From: Tannerellaceae bacterium
GTDB taxonomy: Bacteria > Bacteroidota > Bacteroidia > Bacteroidales > Tannerellaceae
Reading direction: 5' to 3'
NCBI GenBank assembly: GCA_031276545.1
Contig: JAISMW010000047.1
Coordinates: 1-6,868, forward strand
DNA: 6,868 nucleotides
Below, piece by piece: positions 1-6,441 of this stretch (within the stretch, counting starts at the first letter, position 1; each line of letters begins with the position of its first letter). A program made the translations under genes and the position numbers. The notes below the pieces were generated by a model. That model saw only the letters and a program-made list of their open reading frames with translations. It was not told the origin of the DNA and did not search any database.

Positions 1-94
1 TACCCAATATTAGCATTGTCAGAACGAAAAGAACAACAAGCATATTCCAATAAGCGGGGTCCTTTGAAAACTTACTTTTAATACAGCCTTCCAT
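1..94 (-). CDS. N-terminal part of a membrane-anchored protein, cut by the window edge
   Basis: An ATG at 94 opens a minus-strand frame that stays open to the left edge (31 codons). It starts MEGCIKSKFSKDPAYWNM and runs straight into a hydrophobic stretch, LVVLFVLTMLILG. This fits a short cytoplasmic N-terminus followed by a transmembrane helix, without an obvious signal-peptidase site. Upstream of the ATG is a purine-rich tract (AAGGAGAGAAGGAAAGAAG in the minus sense) that could serve in initiation. A second ATG at 120 in another frame gives a 33-codon peptide that ends inside the window, so I prefer the start at 94. The family cannot be named from 31 residues. Just upstream lies a decayed transposase, so the native promoter may have been disturbed. 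Confidence 0.5.
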   Translation of the reverse strand, partial: MEGCIKSKFSKDPAYWNMLVVLFVLTMLILG

Positions 95-124
95 ACTTCT
101 TTCCTTCTCTCCTTTCGCATAGGC

Positions 125-413
125 TTTTCTTGCGAGAACATGAAAAACTCCCTGATGTTTACCCGTGATAAAATTTATTTGCGCAAACGGGCTTTAATAT
201 TTAATAGAAACGGTAAATGACAAACTCAAAAACATCTGTCAGATTGAACACACACGTCATCGCTGTTTTGTGAACTTCATCACAATGATTTCCGCACTCA
301 TTGCCTACAATTCCCTGCCTAAAAAACCTTCTCTGAACCTTGATATAGTGGATACGAGTGCTTTACACGAGGATCACTTAGGGCGAACTCACGTTAAATC
401 AAGACAAAGATAA
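125..413 (+). pseudogene. Remnant of an IS982-family transposase (3' end), frameshifted
   Basis: Two plus-strand frames join into one recognisable C-terminal transposase segment. The first (about 131-199) reads ENMKNSLMFTRDKIYLRKRALI. The second (200-413) reads ETVNDKLKNICQIEHTRHR, then FVNFITMISALIAYNSLPKK, and ends at TAA 411-413. From memory, the IEHTRHR...NF...LIAY...PKKPS series is the conserved C-terminal part of IS982-type DDE transposases. The frame break falls exactly at a perfect tandem duplication of TTTAATA (193-199 and 200-206); removing one copy restores ...KRALIETVNDKLKN... as one frame. The N-terminal two-thirds, including most of the catalytic domain, is missing, and homology fades to the left of about 125. 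No terminal inverted repeat could be fixed. The remnant should be inactive. Confidence 0.75.
193..206. repeat. 7-bp tandem duplication, TTTAATA x 2
   Basis: Positions 193-199 and 200-206 are identical 7-mers, directly adjacent, inside the transposase remnant. The extra 7 bases shift the frame by one. Deleting either copy joins the flanking transposase segments into one frame, so the duplication is very likely the inactivating, or an early post-inactivation, mutation. Confidence 0.85.
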
Positions 414-657
414 AAAGGCTATTCTCAAACAAAAACGGTTTAAAGCGGCTATAGACGGAAAGTATCGACAGAAACTATTGGAATTTAAATGCGTTTGCCC
501 TGCGCAGATGAGGCAGACCGGATTGATTTTCGCAGATTTAACAATATGCCCGGATACAGGAGAGATGGATCATTGTGGCATAGAAATGTACGTCTGCGTT
601 ATTTTTCCTGCACGGTCTGGCGTATTTTTGCGGAAGAATCATTTAATCCTCTTTATT
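414..657. other. Non-coding region between the transposase remnant and the glycosidase gene
   Basis: No convincing gene is seen here. A plus-strand frame joins the glycosidase gene without a stop from about 382 (a TTG at 478 could be taken as a start). Its translation (lysine-rich, then cysteine-rich low-complexity sequence) does not look like a leader or a domain, and a conventional signal peptide begins only at the ATG at 658. The right end of the old IS982-type element probably lies in the first part of this interval, but I could not find its inverted repeat. The right part carries the candidate promoter at 599-630. Confidence 0.5.
599..630 (+). promoter_or_regulatory. Candidate Bacteroidota-type promoter for the glycosidase gene
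   Basis: TATTTTTG at 623-630 matches the Bacteroidota -7 element TAnnTTTG exactly. A TTTG-like -33 element is weak: TTAT at 599-602, with a 20-base spacer. Transcription would begin near 637, leaving a leader of about 20 bases before the ATG at 658. Its position inside the upstream open frame supports 658, not 478, as the true start. Only the -7 box is a strong match. Confidence 0.45.
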
Positions 658-3009
658 ATGAAGCGTAAAACAATCTGTGTCTTGTTGCTGGCCGCCGGTA
701 TTGCATCGGGAAGTCCGGCCTGCGAAGAGTGTGTGAAAATCATCGTGAAAAACAGTGTCGCATCGAAAGTGACTTATGCCGGCCTGAAGGATGTCCGCCT
801 GCTGGACAGCCCGTTCAAACATGCCATGGGTCTGAATGCGGAATGGATGCTGGAACTGGATATGGACAGGCTGCTGTCTAACTTCCGCAAAAATGCCGGC
901 CTCACTCCCAAAGCCGAGCCGTACGGCAGTTGGGAGAGCATGGGAATAGCCGGGCATACTCTGGGGCATTATCTTACGGCGGCTTCCCAGCAGTATGCGG
1001 CGACGGGCGACGGGCGTTTCAGGGAACGGACAGACTATATTGTGGCCGAACTGGATTCCTGCCAGGCGTATTTCGTAAACGGATTTATAGGGGGGATGCC
1101 CGGTGGCGACAAAGTGTTCAAGGAGGTGAAGAAGGGCATCATCCGCTCCAAGGGATTCGACCTGAACGGCATCTGGGTGCCCTGGTACAACCAGCATAAA
1201 ACCATGACGGGACTGCACGCCGCTTATCTCCTAACCGGAAACGAAACGGCCCGAAAGGTACTGGTACATCTGGCAGACTATCTGGCGGATATCGTGGCCG
1301 GCCTGTCGGACGAACAGATACAGCTTATGCTGGACTGCGAATACGGGGGAATGAACGAGGCCTTTGCGCAGGTATACGCTCTGACGGGAGACCGGAAATA
1401 CCTGGATGCCTCGTATGTGTTCTATCATAAAAAGGTGCAGGACAAACTGGCGCAGGGCGTCGACGCTCTACAGGGGCTGCACTCCAATACGCAAATTCCC
1501 AAACTTGTCGGAAGCGCCCTGCAGTATCAACTCACCGGGAATGTGCGCGATTACCGGATTGCCGATTTCGCGTGGAATACCCTCGTGCACCATCATTCGT
1601 ATGCCAACGGCGGGAACAGTATGGGCGAATACCTCTCCGTGCCGGACAAACTGAGCGACCGCCTGGGCACCAATACCTGCGAAACCTGCAACACCTACAA
1701 TATGCTGAAGCTGACTCAGTTTTTGTATGAATGGACGGGCAACCCCCACTACCTGGACTATTACGAACGGGCGCTGTACAACCATATCCTGGCTTCTCAA
1801 AACCCGGAAGACGGGCGTACCTGTTATTTCGTGTCGCTGGGAATGGGTACGAAAAAGAACTTCTACGGCAAAACCAATAACTTCACCTGCTGCATGGGTT
1901 CCGGATTCGAGAATCACTCCAAATACGGAGGCGCCATTTATGCCTACGGGGCAGACGGGCAGTCGGTCTATGTGAACCTTTATATCCCCTCCGTCCTTAC
2001 GTGGAAGGAAAAACAGCTTACGCTGAGAATGGAAACAGCCTATCCCGAAAATGGGAAGGTGCACCTTTTCATCGACGAATGTCCCAAAGGGGAAGAAGCC
2101 ACGGTCTGCCTGCGCTATCCCGCATGGGCTACTGCGGGAGCGACGCTGAAGGTGAACGGCACGGGGAAGGATATCTCCGAAACGCCCGGTTCCTTTATCG
2201 CCGTTCGCCGGAAATGGAAGAAGGGAGACCGGATAGAACTGAATCTGCCCATGCCGCTCTATACGGTGTCCATGCCCGACAATGCCGACCGGCGTGCCGT
2301 GTTCTACGGCCCCGCACTGCTGGCCGGCGTATTCGGCACGGAGGAACGCAAACAGGGCGATATTCCGGTCTTTGTGTCCGAAGAAAAGAACATCACCGAC
2401 TGCGTGAAGCCCGTACCCGGACAGCCTCTGAGCTTTACCGCCCGTTTCCCCGGACTGCATGAAGAGACGCCGGTGATTCCGTTCTACAAAGTGCACGACC
2501 AGTACCAGACAGTCTACTGGGATGTGTATTCGCCCAAAGAATGGGAAACGGCCGAAGCGAAGCGCAGGGCGGAAGTGGAACGTCTTGCCGCCCTCGACCG
2601 CAAAACGCTTGACTATATCGTGCTGGGAGAAATGCAGCCGGAACGGGATCACAGCCTCGACGGCGAAAATACCCGCACCGGCGAAGGATACCTCCGGAAA
2701 TACCGCATGGCCTACGAGGGAGGATGGTTTGCCTTCGACATGCAGTGCCGCTACAGCGAACCGGTGCAACTGATCCTTACCTACTACGGCGGAGACTCGA
2801 AAAAGTACTCCTTCGACGTGGTGATAGACGGCCGTTGGAACCGAAAAGCCGACCTGACTGCACATCAGGACGGCTTCGCGGAGTTCGTTCTGGATATTCC
2901 CGTGGAAATTACGGCCGGCAAGGAGAAAATCCGGATCAGGTTCCAGGCGGACGACCGCACACGAGTGTCGAATATCTACAACTGCCGCTTGGTAAAGAAA
3001 ACCCCGTAA
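658..3009 (+). CDS. Exported GH127/GH146-family beta-L-arabinofuranosidase
   Basis: A 783-residue glycoside hydrolase of the Glyco_hydro_127 (DUF1680) clan, predicted to release beta-L-arabinofuranose from plant arabinan- or pectin-type glycans in the periplasm or at the surface. A signal peptide begins MKRKTICVLLLAAG and ends near residue 26. The (alpha/alpha)6 catalytic barrel covers about 35-440, with GIAGHTLGHYLTA near the start. Catalytic features can be placed on the Bifidobacterium HypBA1 model: acid/base E324 (SMGEYLS), metal ligands E342 and C344 (CETC), nucleophile C411 and ligand C412 (FTCCMGSGFE). A beta-sandwich follows, and a C-terminal accessory domain spans about 650-783. This length and domain order resemble the longer Bacteroides GH146 enzymes, so GH146 is as likely as GH127. 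The start at 658 is chosen for its signal peptide and the promoter just upstream. No SusC/SusD genes, regulator or other glycosidase lie in the window. Confidence 0.9.
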   Translation: MKRKTICVLLLAAGIASGSPACEECVKIIVKNSVASKVTYAGLKDVRLLDSPFKHAMGLNAEWMLELDMDRLLSNFRKNAGLTPKAEPYGSWESMGIAGHTLGHYLTAASQQYAATGDGRFRERTDYIVAELDSCQAYFVNGFIGGMPGGDKVFKEVKKGIIRSKGFDLNGIWVPWYNQHKTMTGLHAAYLLTGNETARKVLVHLADYLADIVAGLSDEQIQLMLDCEYGGMNEAFAQVYALTGDRKYLDASYVFYHKKVQDKLAQGVDALQGLHSNTQIPKLVGSALQYQLTGNVRDYRIADFAWNTLVHHHSYANGGNSMGEYLSVPDKLSDRLGTNTCETCNTYNMLKLTQFLYEWTGNPHYLDYYERALYNHILASQNPEDGRTCYFVSLGMGTKKNFYGKTNNFTCCMGSGFENHSKYGGAIYAYGADGQSVYVNLYIPSVLTWKEKQLTLRMETAYPENGKVHLFIDECPKGEEATVCLRYPAWATAGATLKVNGTGKDISETPGSFIAVRRKWKKGDRIELNLPMPLYTVSMPDNADRRAVFYGPALLAGVFGTEERKQGDIPVFVSEEKNITDCVKPVPGQPLSFTARFPGLHEETPVIPFYKVHDQYQTVYWDVYSPKEWETAEAKRRAEVERLAALDRKTLDYIVLGEMQPERDHSLDGENTRTGEGYLRKYRMAYEGGWFAFDMQCRYSEPVQLILTYYGGDSKKYSFDVVIDGRWNRKADLTAHQDGFAEFVLDIPVEITAGKEKIRIRFQADDRTRVSNIYNCRLVKKTP

Positions 3010-3019
3010 GTATACGGGG
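3002..3019 (-). terminator. Intrinsic terminator of the minus-strand cluster
   Basis: CCCCGTA (3002-3008) pairs perfectly with TACGGGG (3013-3019) around a 4-base loop, AGTA. Read on the minus strand the hairpin is followed by TTTTCTTT, a good U-rich tail. On the plus strand the tail is CTTGCTTAAAG, which is weak. It therefore suits the minus-strand genes, whose last stop codon is at 3025-3027. Its left arm overlaps the final codons and stop of the glycosidase gene, so the hairpin may also mark the 3' end of that message. Confidence 0.75.
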
Positions 3020-3024
3020 CTTGC

Positions 3025-3684
3025 TTAAAGCCGGAATCCGATGCGCACTCCCATGGTGAGGGTGATACCCCGGTAGCTGAGACTGTTCAGATATTTGTCG
3101 GGATAACGCTTATCCTCGTCGTACAGCGAAAATACGCGCCCGGCGCCCGTATAGAAATCGAGCAGGAAGCGCCGCGACGGGCGGGTCTGAATACCCACGC
3201 AGAGATTCGTGCCGAACCGTTCGAATTGCTGGGATTCTTCGACATTCTCCCATCGAGGTTCGTAATAGGTCAGGCCTTCCTGCTCGTACGATATGTACGT
3301 AAAATGCTCCGTGCTGTACTGCACGGAGAAATGGGCGGCCGACAGTCCCGCCGAAAGATACCATATCCTGCCGAAGGGAAAGTATTTGTAGTTCACTTCC
3401 ATGCCGGCGCCCCAGGCATCGTTCAGATCGTCGTAGTTCCACAGTGTCCAGAAGTTTTCGCTGTCCATCAGGTAATACCCGATACCGCTTATCTGCAGCC
3501 AGTGGGACGGGTTCTTCAACTGCCGTTCGTAGTCTATCCGGATGCCGTTGTTCAGCCAGTAGAGCGGCTGGATGGCCAGGGTGTTTTTGAAGGTCGCGGG
3601 GCTGTCGTGCTGCGCGGCGGCCTCCGGAGTCCGGAACGGCAGGCAGAGGATCAAAAGGAGGGTTATGATTGTTGTCTTTTTCAT
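3025..3684 (-). CDS. Probable outer-membrane beta-barrel protein, unknown function
   Basis: A 219-residue exported protein. The signal peptide is MKKTTIITLLLILCLPF with a likely AAAQ cleavage near residue 25. The mature part has several amphipathic strand-like segments rich in aromatic residues: TLAIQPLYWLNNGIRIDYER, WLQISGIGYYL, GAGMEVNYKYFPFGRIWYLSAGL, NLCVGIQTRPSRRFLLDFYTGAG and a C-terminal strand ITLTMGVRIGFRL. This pattern, with turns rich in Asp, Asn and Gly, suggests a small outer-membrane barrel of about eight to ten strands. No catalytic motif is seen and I cannot name a family. It is the last gene of the minus-strand unit, 7 bases after the stop of the LVIVD lipoprotein gene, and ends shortly before the terminator. 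It could anchor or export the upstream products, but that is inference. Confidence 0.75.
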   Translation of the reverse strand: MKKTTIITLLLILCLPFRTPEAAAQHDSPATFKNTLAIQPLYWLNNGIRIDYERQLKNPSHWLQISGIGYYLMDSENFWTLWNYDDLNDAWGAGMEVNYKYFPFGRIWYLSAGLSAAHFSVQYSTEHFTYISYEQEGLTYYEPRWENVEESQQFERFGTNLCVGIQTRPSRRFLLDFYTGAGRVFSLYDEDKRYPDKYLNSLSYRGITLTMGVRIGFRL

Positions 3685-3691
3685 ACGGAGA

Positions 3692-4477
3692 TTATTTTTC
3701 GGGTGATACGTCTATTTTACTTACAAACGAGAGTGCCGGGCCGGTGTAGTCAAACTGGTACAGTCCGTCGGCGCCGGTCATCAGCAGGAGTCCGTTCAGG
3801 GGGATGACGTCGTAGGCATCCGCTCCGGCGGCTTCGGGAATATCGCTTGTATCGTCTATCCTGACCGGACGGACGGGGTCGCTCAGGTCGAACACCTTCA
3901 GTATGCCGTCGCACACAAAGAGTTTCCCGCCGTCTATGCCCAGTCCCTTGGGATGCCTGAAGTCCGATACCGCATGAACCAGCCGGGGCGAACGGATGTC
4001 GGACAAATCGTATATGTGCAGTTCGTTGACTGCACGTCCGCACCGGGCGCTTTCCGAATTGAGGGTCACGTAGGCAAACTCTTCGGAGGCCACCACCGGA
4101 TCGCAGGCGGTGATATGCGACACATAAGCCAGTTGCTGCGGAAACTCCGGCTGCGCAATGCTGTATACGTACATCCCCGTTTGTGAACCCATAAACAGCA
4201 GGGTATCCATCGGGAAGAGGGTTTCGACGCCGAAGTCCATAAACTGCGTCCTGTCTTTGAGGTGTTCCGGCGCTTCGGGGGCCGAAATGTCAAACGTCAT
4301 CAGTCTGGAGCGGTCTACGGCATAAAGATAATCTCCGGATATGGCAAAGCATGCCATCGAGCCGCCTTGTCCGTAGAAGAGATCCCCCATGGCGGAGGAG
4401 GACTCGGAATGGCTCTCGCATCCCCAGAGCAGGGGAAGCAGGACGAATGCACAGATATAATATGTATAGCGTTTCAT
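3692..4477 (-). CDS. LVIVD-repeat beta-propeller lipoprotein (about five blades)
   Basis: A 261-residue protein with a lipoprotein signal peptide, MKRYTYYICAFVLLPLLWGC, giving a lipidated Cys20 (lipobox LWGC, with an unusual Trp). After a Ser-rich linker comes GQGGSMACFAISGDYLYAVD, then about five repeats of the form 'hydrophobic - G - LYV - D/S - L.VFD.S.P..P'. Approximate blade positions are 40-73, 84-120, 125-172, 180-215 and 223-258; clear examples are LFVCDGILKVFDLSDPVRP and GMYVYSIAQPEFPQQL. This is the LVIVD repeat type (Pfam), which builds beta-propellers; known members give little functional information. Five blades are few for a closed propeller. The gene before it supplies two similar blades, so the two proteins may form one propeller. 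It starts 12 bases after that gene's stop and is followed 7 bases later by the barrel gene. Confidence 0.8.
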   Translation of the reverse strand: MKRYTYYICAFVLLPLLWGCESHSESSSAMGDLFYGQGGSMACFAISGDYLYAVDRSRLMTFDISAPEAPEHLKDRTQFMDFGVETLFPMDTLLFMGSQTGMYVYSIAQPEFPQQLAYVSHITACDPVVASEEFAYVTLNSESARCGRAVNELHIYDLSDIRSPRLVHAVSDFRHPKGLGIDGGKLFVCDGILKVFDLSDPVRPVRIDDTSDIPEAAGADAYDVIPLNGLLLMTGADGLYQFDYTGPALSFVSKIDVSPEK

Positions 4478-4489
4478 GGCGGTTCCGGT

Positions 4490-4987
4490 TTAAAAGTGTG
4501 TATTCTTTTTCCATCCCACCACCACCATGCCTTCTTCCGGATAGTACGTGGAATTATCCGGAGCCAACGGCTGGGGGAATACGTTTTTCACCCGCCGGGT
4601 CACTTTGCGGAAGGCCAGATGGAAGGCCACCAGGTCTACCGAATTGTCGAGATACAGGATATCTCCCTTCACCGCCATATCCATACATCCGGGTGCGGAG
4701 ATGAATCCCTCCTTCACCGGATGCGCCGGATCTGTATTGTTGATTACATGCACCCCCTTGTAGCGTTCGTTCACGTAGATATAAGGTGGCTTGGCGTAAA
4801 TCTTTCCGGGATTTGTCAGGGCGCGGGCTTCCGGCCGGTAGCGCACGGAGTTTTCCAGGTCGGCGCGTTTCATCAGTACCGGAGTGTATTCTCTATCGAA
4901 CGCGGGCATCATGCCGTCATAGCCGGACGTCGATGTGCTCAGGAAGCAAAACAGGAGCAATCCTGCCATCAAAAAGACATTTTTCAT
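4490..4987 (-). CDS. Short exported protein with two LVIVD-like propeller blades
   Basis: A 165-residue protein with a signal peptide (MKNVFLMAGLLLFCFLSTST). After a linker (MKRADLENSVRYRP, about 39-52) there are two propeller-type repeats: GKIYAKPPYIYVNERYKGVH followed by VINNTDPAHPVKEGF (about 61-95), and CMDMAVKGDILYLDNSVDLV (about 101-120), followed by AFHLAFRKVTRRVKNV. It ends with VVVGWKKNTHF. From memory, longer Bacteroidota proteins carry this segment as the N-terminal third of one chain, followed by GQGGSMARF-type blades like those of the next gene. No good lipobox is visible: Cys14 sits in LLFC, and the place where a lipobox would be expected reads STSTSGYDG. The start is the ATG at 4987 in an A-rich context, 12 bases after the last stop of the upstream pseudogene. 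Confidence 0.75.
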   Translation of the reverse strand: MKNVFLMAGLLLFCFLSTSTSGYDGMMPAFDREYTPVLMKRADLENSVRYRPEARALTNPGKIYAKPPYIYVNERYKGVHVINNTDPAHPVKEGFISAPGCMDMAVKGDILYLDNSVDLVAFHLAFRKVTRRVKNVFPQPLAPDNSTYYPEEGMVVVGWKKNTHF

Positions 4988-4999
4988 CTATTTTTATAT

Positions 5000-5630
5000 T
5001 TATGGTTTGTACTGTACCAGATGCACTCCAGGCTCCGTATGCTGCATGAAGCGCGGCGGTGCAGGTTTGTACAAGACCGCCGGGAGAGCTAAAGCAGTCG
5101 CTCCGGCATGAAGAGGGCGGCGCGGGCGGTGTAAGGCTCCGTGCGTCCCGGTTTACGCCGCCCTGACTGTCATCGTAGATCAGCGAGTCGGCGTAGGCCG
5201 TAAACGGACGGATGCCGGGCGTGGCGGTGTATCCCAATAGCGGGCTGTCGCAGAGGGCGGCATACCAGTTTACTTCGGCTAAGGGCGCCCAGGTGCCGAC
5301 GCCATTGTCGTCTGAGATTAGCGCCCGGCCTTCGCCCTACGTTCCGTCCTGTATGCGGATGGCGTCGCCCGGAGCGCCGGCCACGAGGTCTATCCCGGCC
5401 TGCGGGTTGAGGAAGTTCAGGCCGATGCGTCCTTCCGCGGTCACTGCCACATCGTCTGTGCCCCGGAGCGAATCGACTGCTCCCGCCGCAGGGTTTACGG
5501 TGGCAGGGGTAGAGGCGCCGTCGATATGCAATACGCCTATGGGATTTTCGGTGTTGATCCCGATCACTCCCGTTTGCGCCTGCGCCGCTGTGCCGGCAAC
5601 GAGGCAGAGGAAAAATATATGCTTCTTCAT
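5000..5630 (-). pseudogene. Decayed C1q-like fibre protein, paralogue of the gene at 5644-6429
   Basis: From the ATG at 5630 this copy encodes a signal peptide (MKKHIFFLCLVAGTAAQAQ) and the same N-terminal part as its neighbour (VIGINTENPIGVLHIDG, then GRIGLNFLNPQAGIDL and AIRIQDGT). At codon 98 it hits TAG (5337-5339), where the intact copy has GAG (Glu96). Reading through, homology continues in frame (GEGRALISDDNGVGTWAPL, NWYAAL, RPFTAYADSLIYDDSQGGV) to about 5145. Then the match is lost. A piece resembling the family C-terminus reappears in another frame (AVLYKPAPP ... VHLVQYKP, stop TAA 5000-5002). The tail is about 50 codons shorter than in the intact copy. The lesions are thus a nonsense mutation, a deletion and a frameshift. 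A 97-residue secreted product remains possible, since the signal peptide and start are sound. Confidence 0.8.
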
Positions 5631-6429
5631 ATCTGTAATCATGCTATTGCATTTGTATAAGTTCGACCATAAAATAGAAAACGATTTCACGGTTTGCGCT
5701 GAACGCCTGTTCGTGAACCACCATGAGGTTGAGTACGTCGCCGGCTTGCAGGTTCAGGATAACCGTATAGGTGGGGTATGTGCCGTTCCCGCTCCGGGCT
5801 CCCCAGGTAGAAGGCATCCAGCGGACAGTTCCGTTGACATACAACTCAGACAGCGCCCAATAAGGAGTCGAACCCGTACGGTTCGACATATAATGCGAAC
5901 TGAGCGTGATCCGGTAAGCACCGGCAAAAGGGACGGTGATCGTGCCGGCTGCCCTGTCTACGCTGCCCTGAGTAGCGGAAGAGACCAGCGAATCCGCGTA
6001 ATTGATAAAAGGACGGCGAACGTTCTCCGTCGAATATTCGAGGATTCTTGTATAAAGAGCGGCATACCACCAGACGCCCGTATTGATTGTCGCCCACCGG
6101 CCTCTGCCGGAGGCGTCCGATATCAGCACCTTGCCGGCACCCTCGCTGCCGTCGCGGATACGGATGGCACCGCCCGTGCCGACCACCCGGATATCCACTT
6201 TGGCAGCCGGCTCCGCGAGGCCGACGCCCAGCCGGCCTTCCGCATCAATCAGCACGTCGTCCGACGCCTGCAGGGTATCGACCGCTCCCGCCGCCGGGTT
6301 GTTGCTGCTGCCGTCGATATGCAACACGCCGCGGGGATTCTCGGTATTGATTCCTATCGCTTCCGTTTGCGCCTGCGCCGCTACGGAGAGTCCGCAGAGG
6401 AGGCAGATCATGCCTGTAATCCGTTTCAT
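5341..6429 (-). repeat. Diverged tandem duplication of the C1q-like gene 5' half
   Basis: The first ~290 bases of the intact gene (about 6140-6429) and of the pseudogene (5341-5630) are similar at the DNA level. One identical 20-base run lies at 6363-6382 and 5570-5589, within the signal-peptide end (AQAQT region). Elsewhere they differ by scattered substitutions and small codon-sized indels such as the STPATV segment. The downstream halves are much less alike. This points to an old gene duplication whose copies have diverged, not to a recent direct repeat. Confidence 0.7.
5644..6429 (-). CDS. Exported fibre-like protein with a C1q/TNF-like C-terminal domain
   Basis: A 261-residue protein with signal peptide MKRITGMICLLCGLSVAAQA (cleavage near 20-21). 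The N-terminal half has two stalk-type repeats, IGINTENPRGVLHIDG (25-40) and LGVGLAEPAAKVDI (67-80), then GKVLISDASGRGRWA (99-113). This last motif resembles the GKVLTSDANGxAxW linkers of Bacteroidota tail-fibre-like and adhesin-like proteins. The C-terminal half (about 119-261) looks like a C1q/TNF jelly roll: WWYAAL, VPFAGAYRITLSSHYM, LNLQAGDVLNLMVV and a final strand FYFMVELIQMQ, matching the 'GxYxF ... LxxGDxV ... FxGxxL' layout of C1q domains. A secreted or surface trimer that binds a ligand is a reasonable inference. It is the only intact one of three tandem copies; it starts 12 bases after the remnant upstream and ends 13 bases before the pseudogene downstream. Confidence 0.8.
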   Translation of the reverse strand: MKRITGMICLLCGLSVAAQAQTEAIGINTENPRGVLHIDGSSNNPAAGAVDTLQASDDVLIDAEGRLGVGLAEPAAKVDIRVVGTGGAIRIRDGSEGAGKVLISDASGRGRWATINTGVWWYAALYTRILEYSTENVRRPFINYADSLVSSATQGSVDRAAGTITVPFAGAYRITLSSHYMSNRTGSTPYWALSELYVNGTVRWMPSTWGARSGNGTYPTYTVILNLQAGDVLNLMVVHEQAFSANREIVFYFMVELIQMQ

Positions 6430-6441
6430 ATTTCCTTTCTT

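Noticed and set aside
118..120. Alternative minus-strand ATG at 120 opening a 33-codon peptide
   Set aside because: It stops inside the window, while the ATG at 94 gives a frame open to the edge with a good membrane segment.
478..657. N-terminal extension of the glycosidase frame from a TTG at 478
   Set aside because: The translation is unlike any leader or domain, it would bury the signal peptide at residue 61, and the -7 promoter box lies inside it.
1468..2865. 465-codon open frame antisense to the glycosidase gene
   Set aside because: A shadow of the GC-rich coding strand: His/Val/Gly-rich translation, no recognisable domain, and the sense frame carries a clear enzyme family.
3226..3807. 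193-codon plus-strand frame opposite the barrel and lipoprotein genes
   Set aside because: It spans the junction of two real minus-strand genes and shows no signal peptide or domain.
4917..5237. 106-codon minus-strand frame starting at 5237
   Set aside because: It is the read-through part of the C1q-like pseudogene (TATPGIRPFTAYADSL matches the paralogue) running on into the next gene in a wrong frame; it has no start region of its own.
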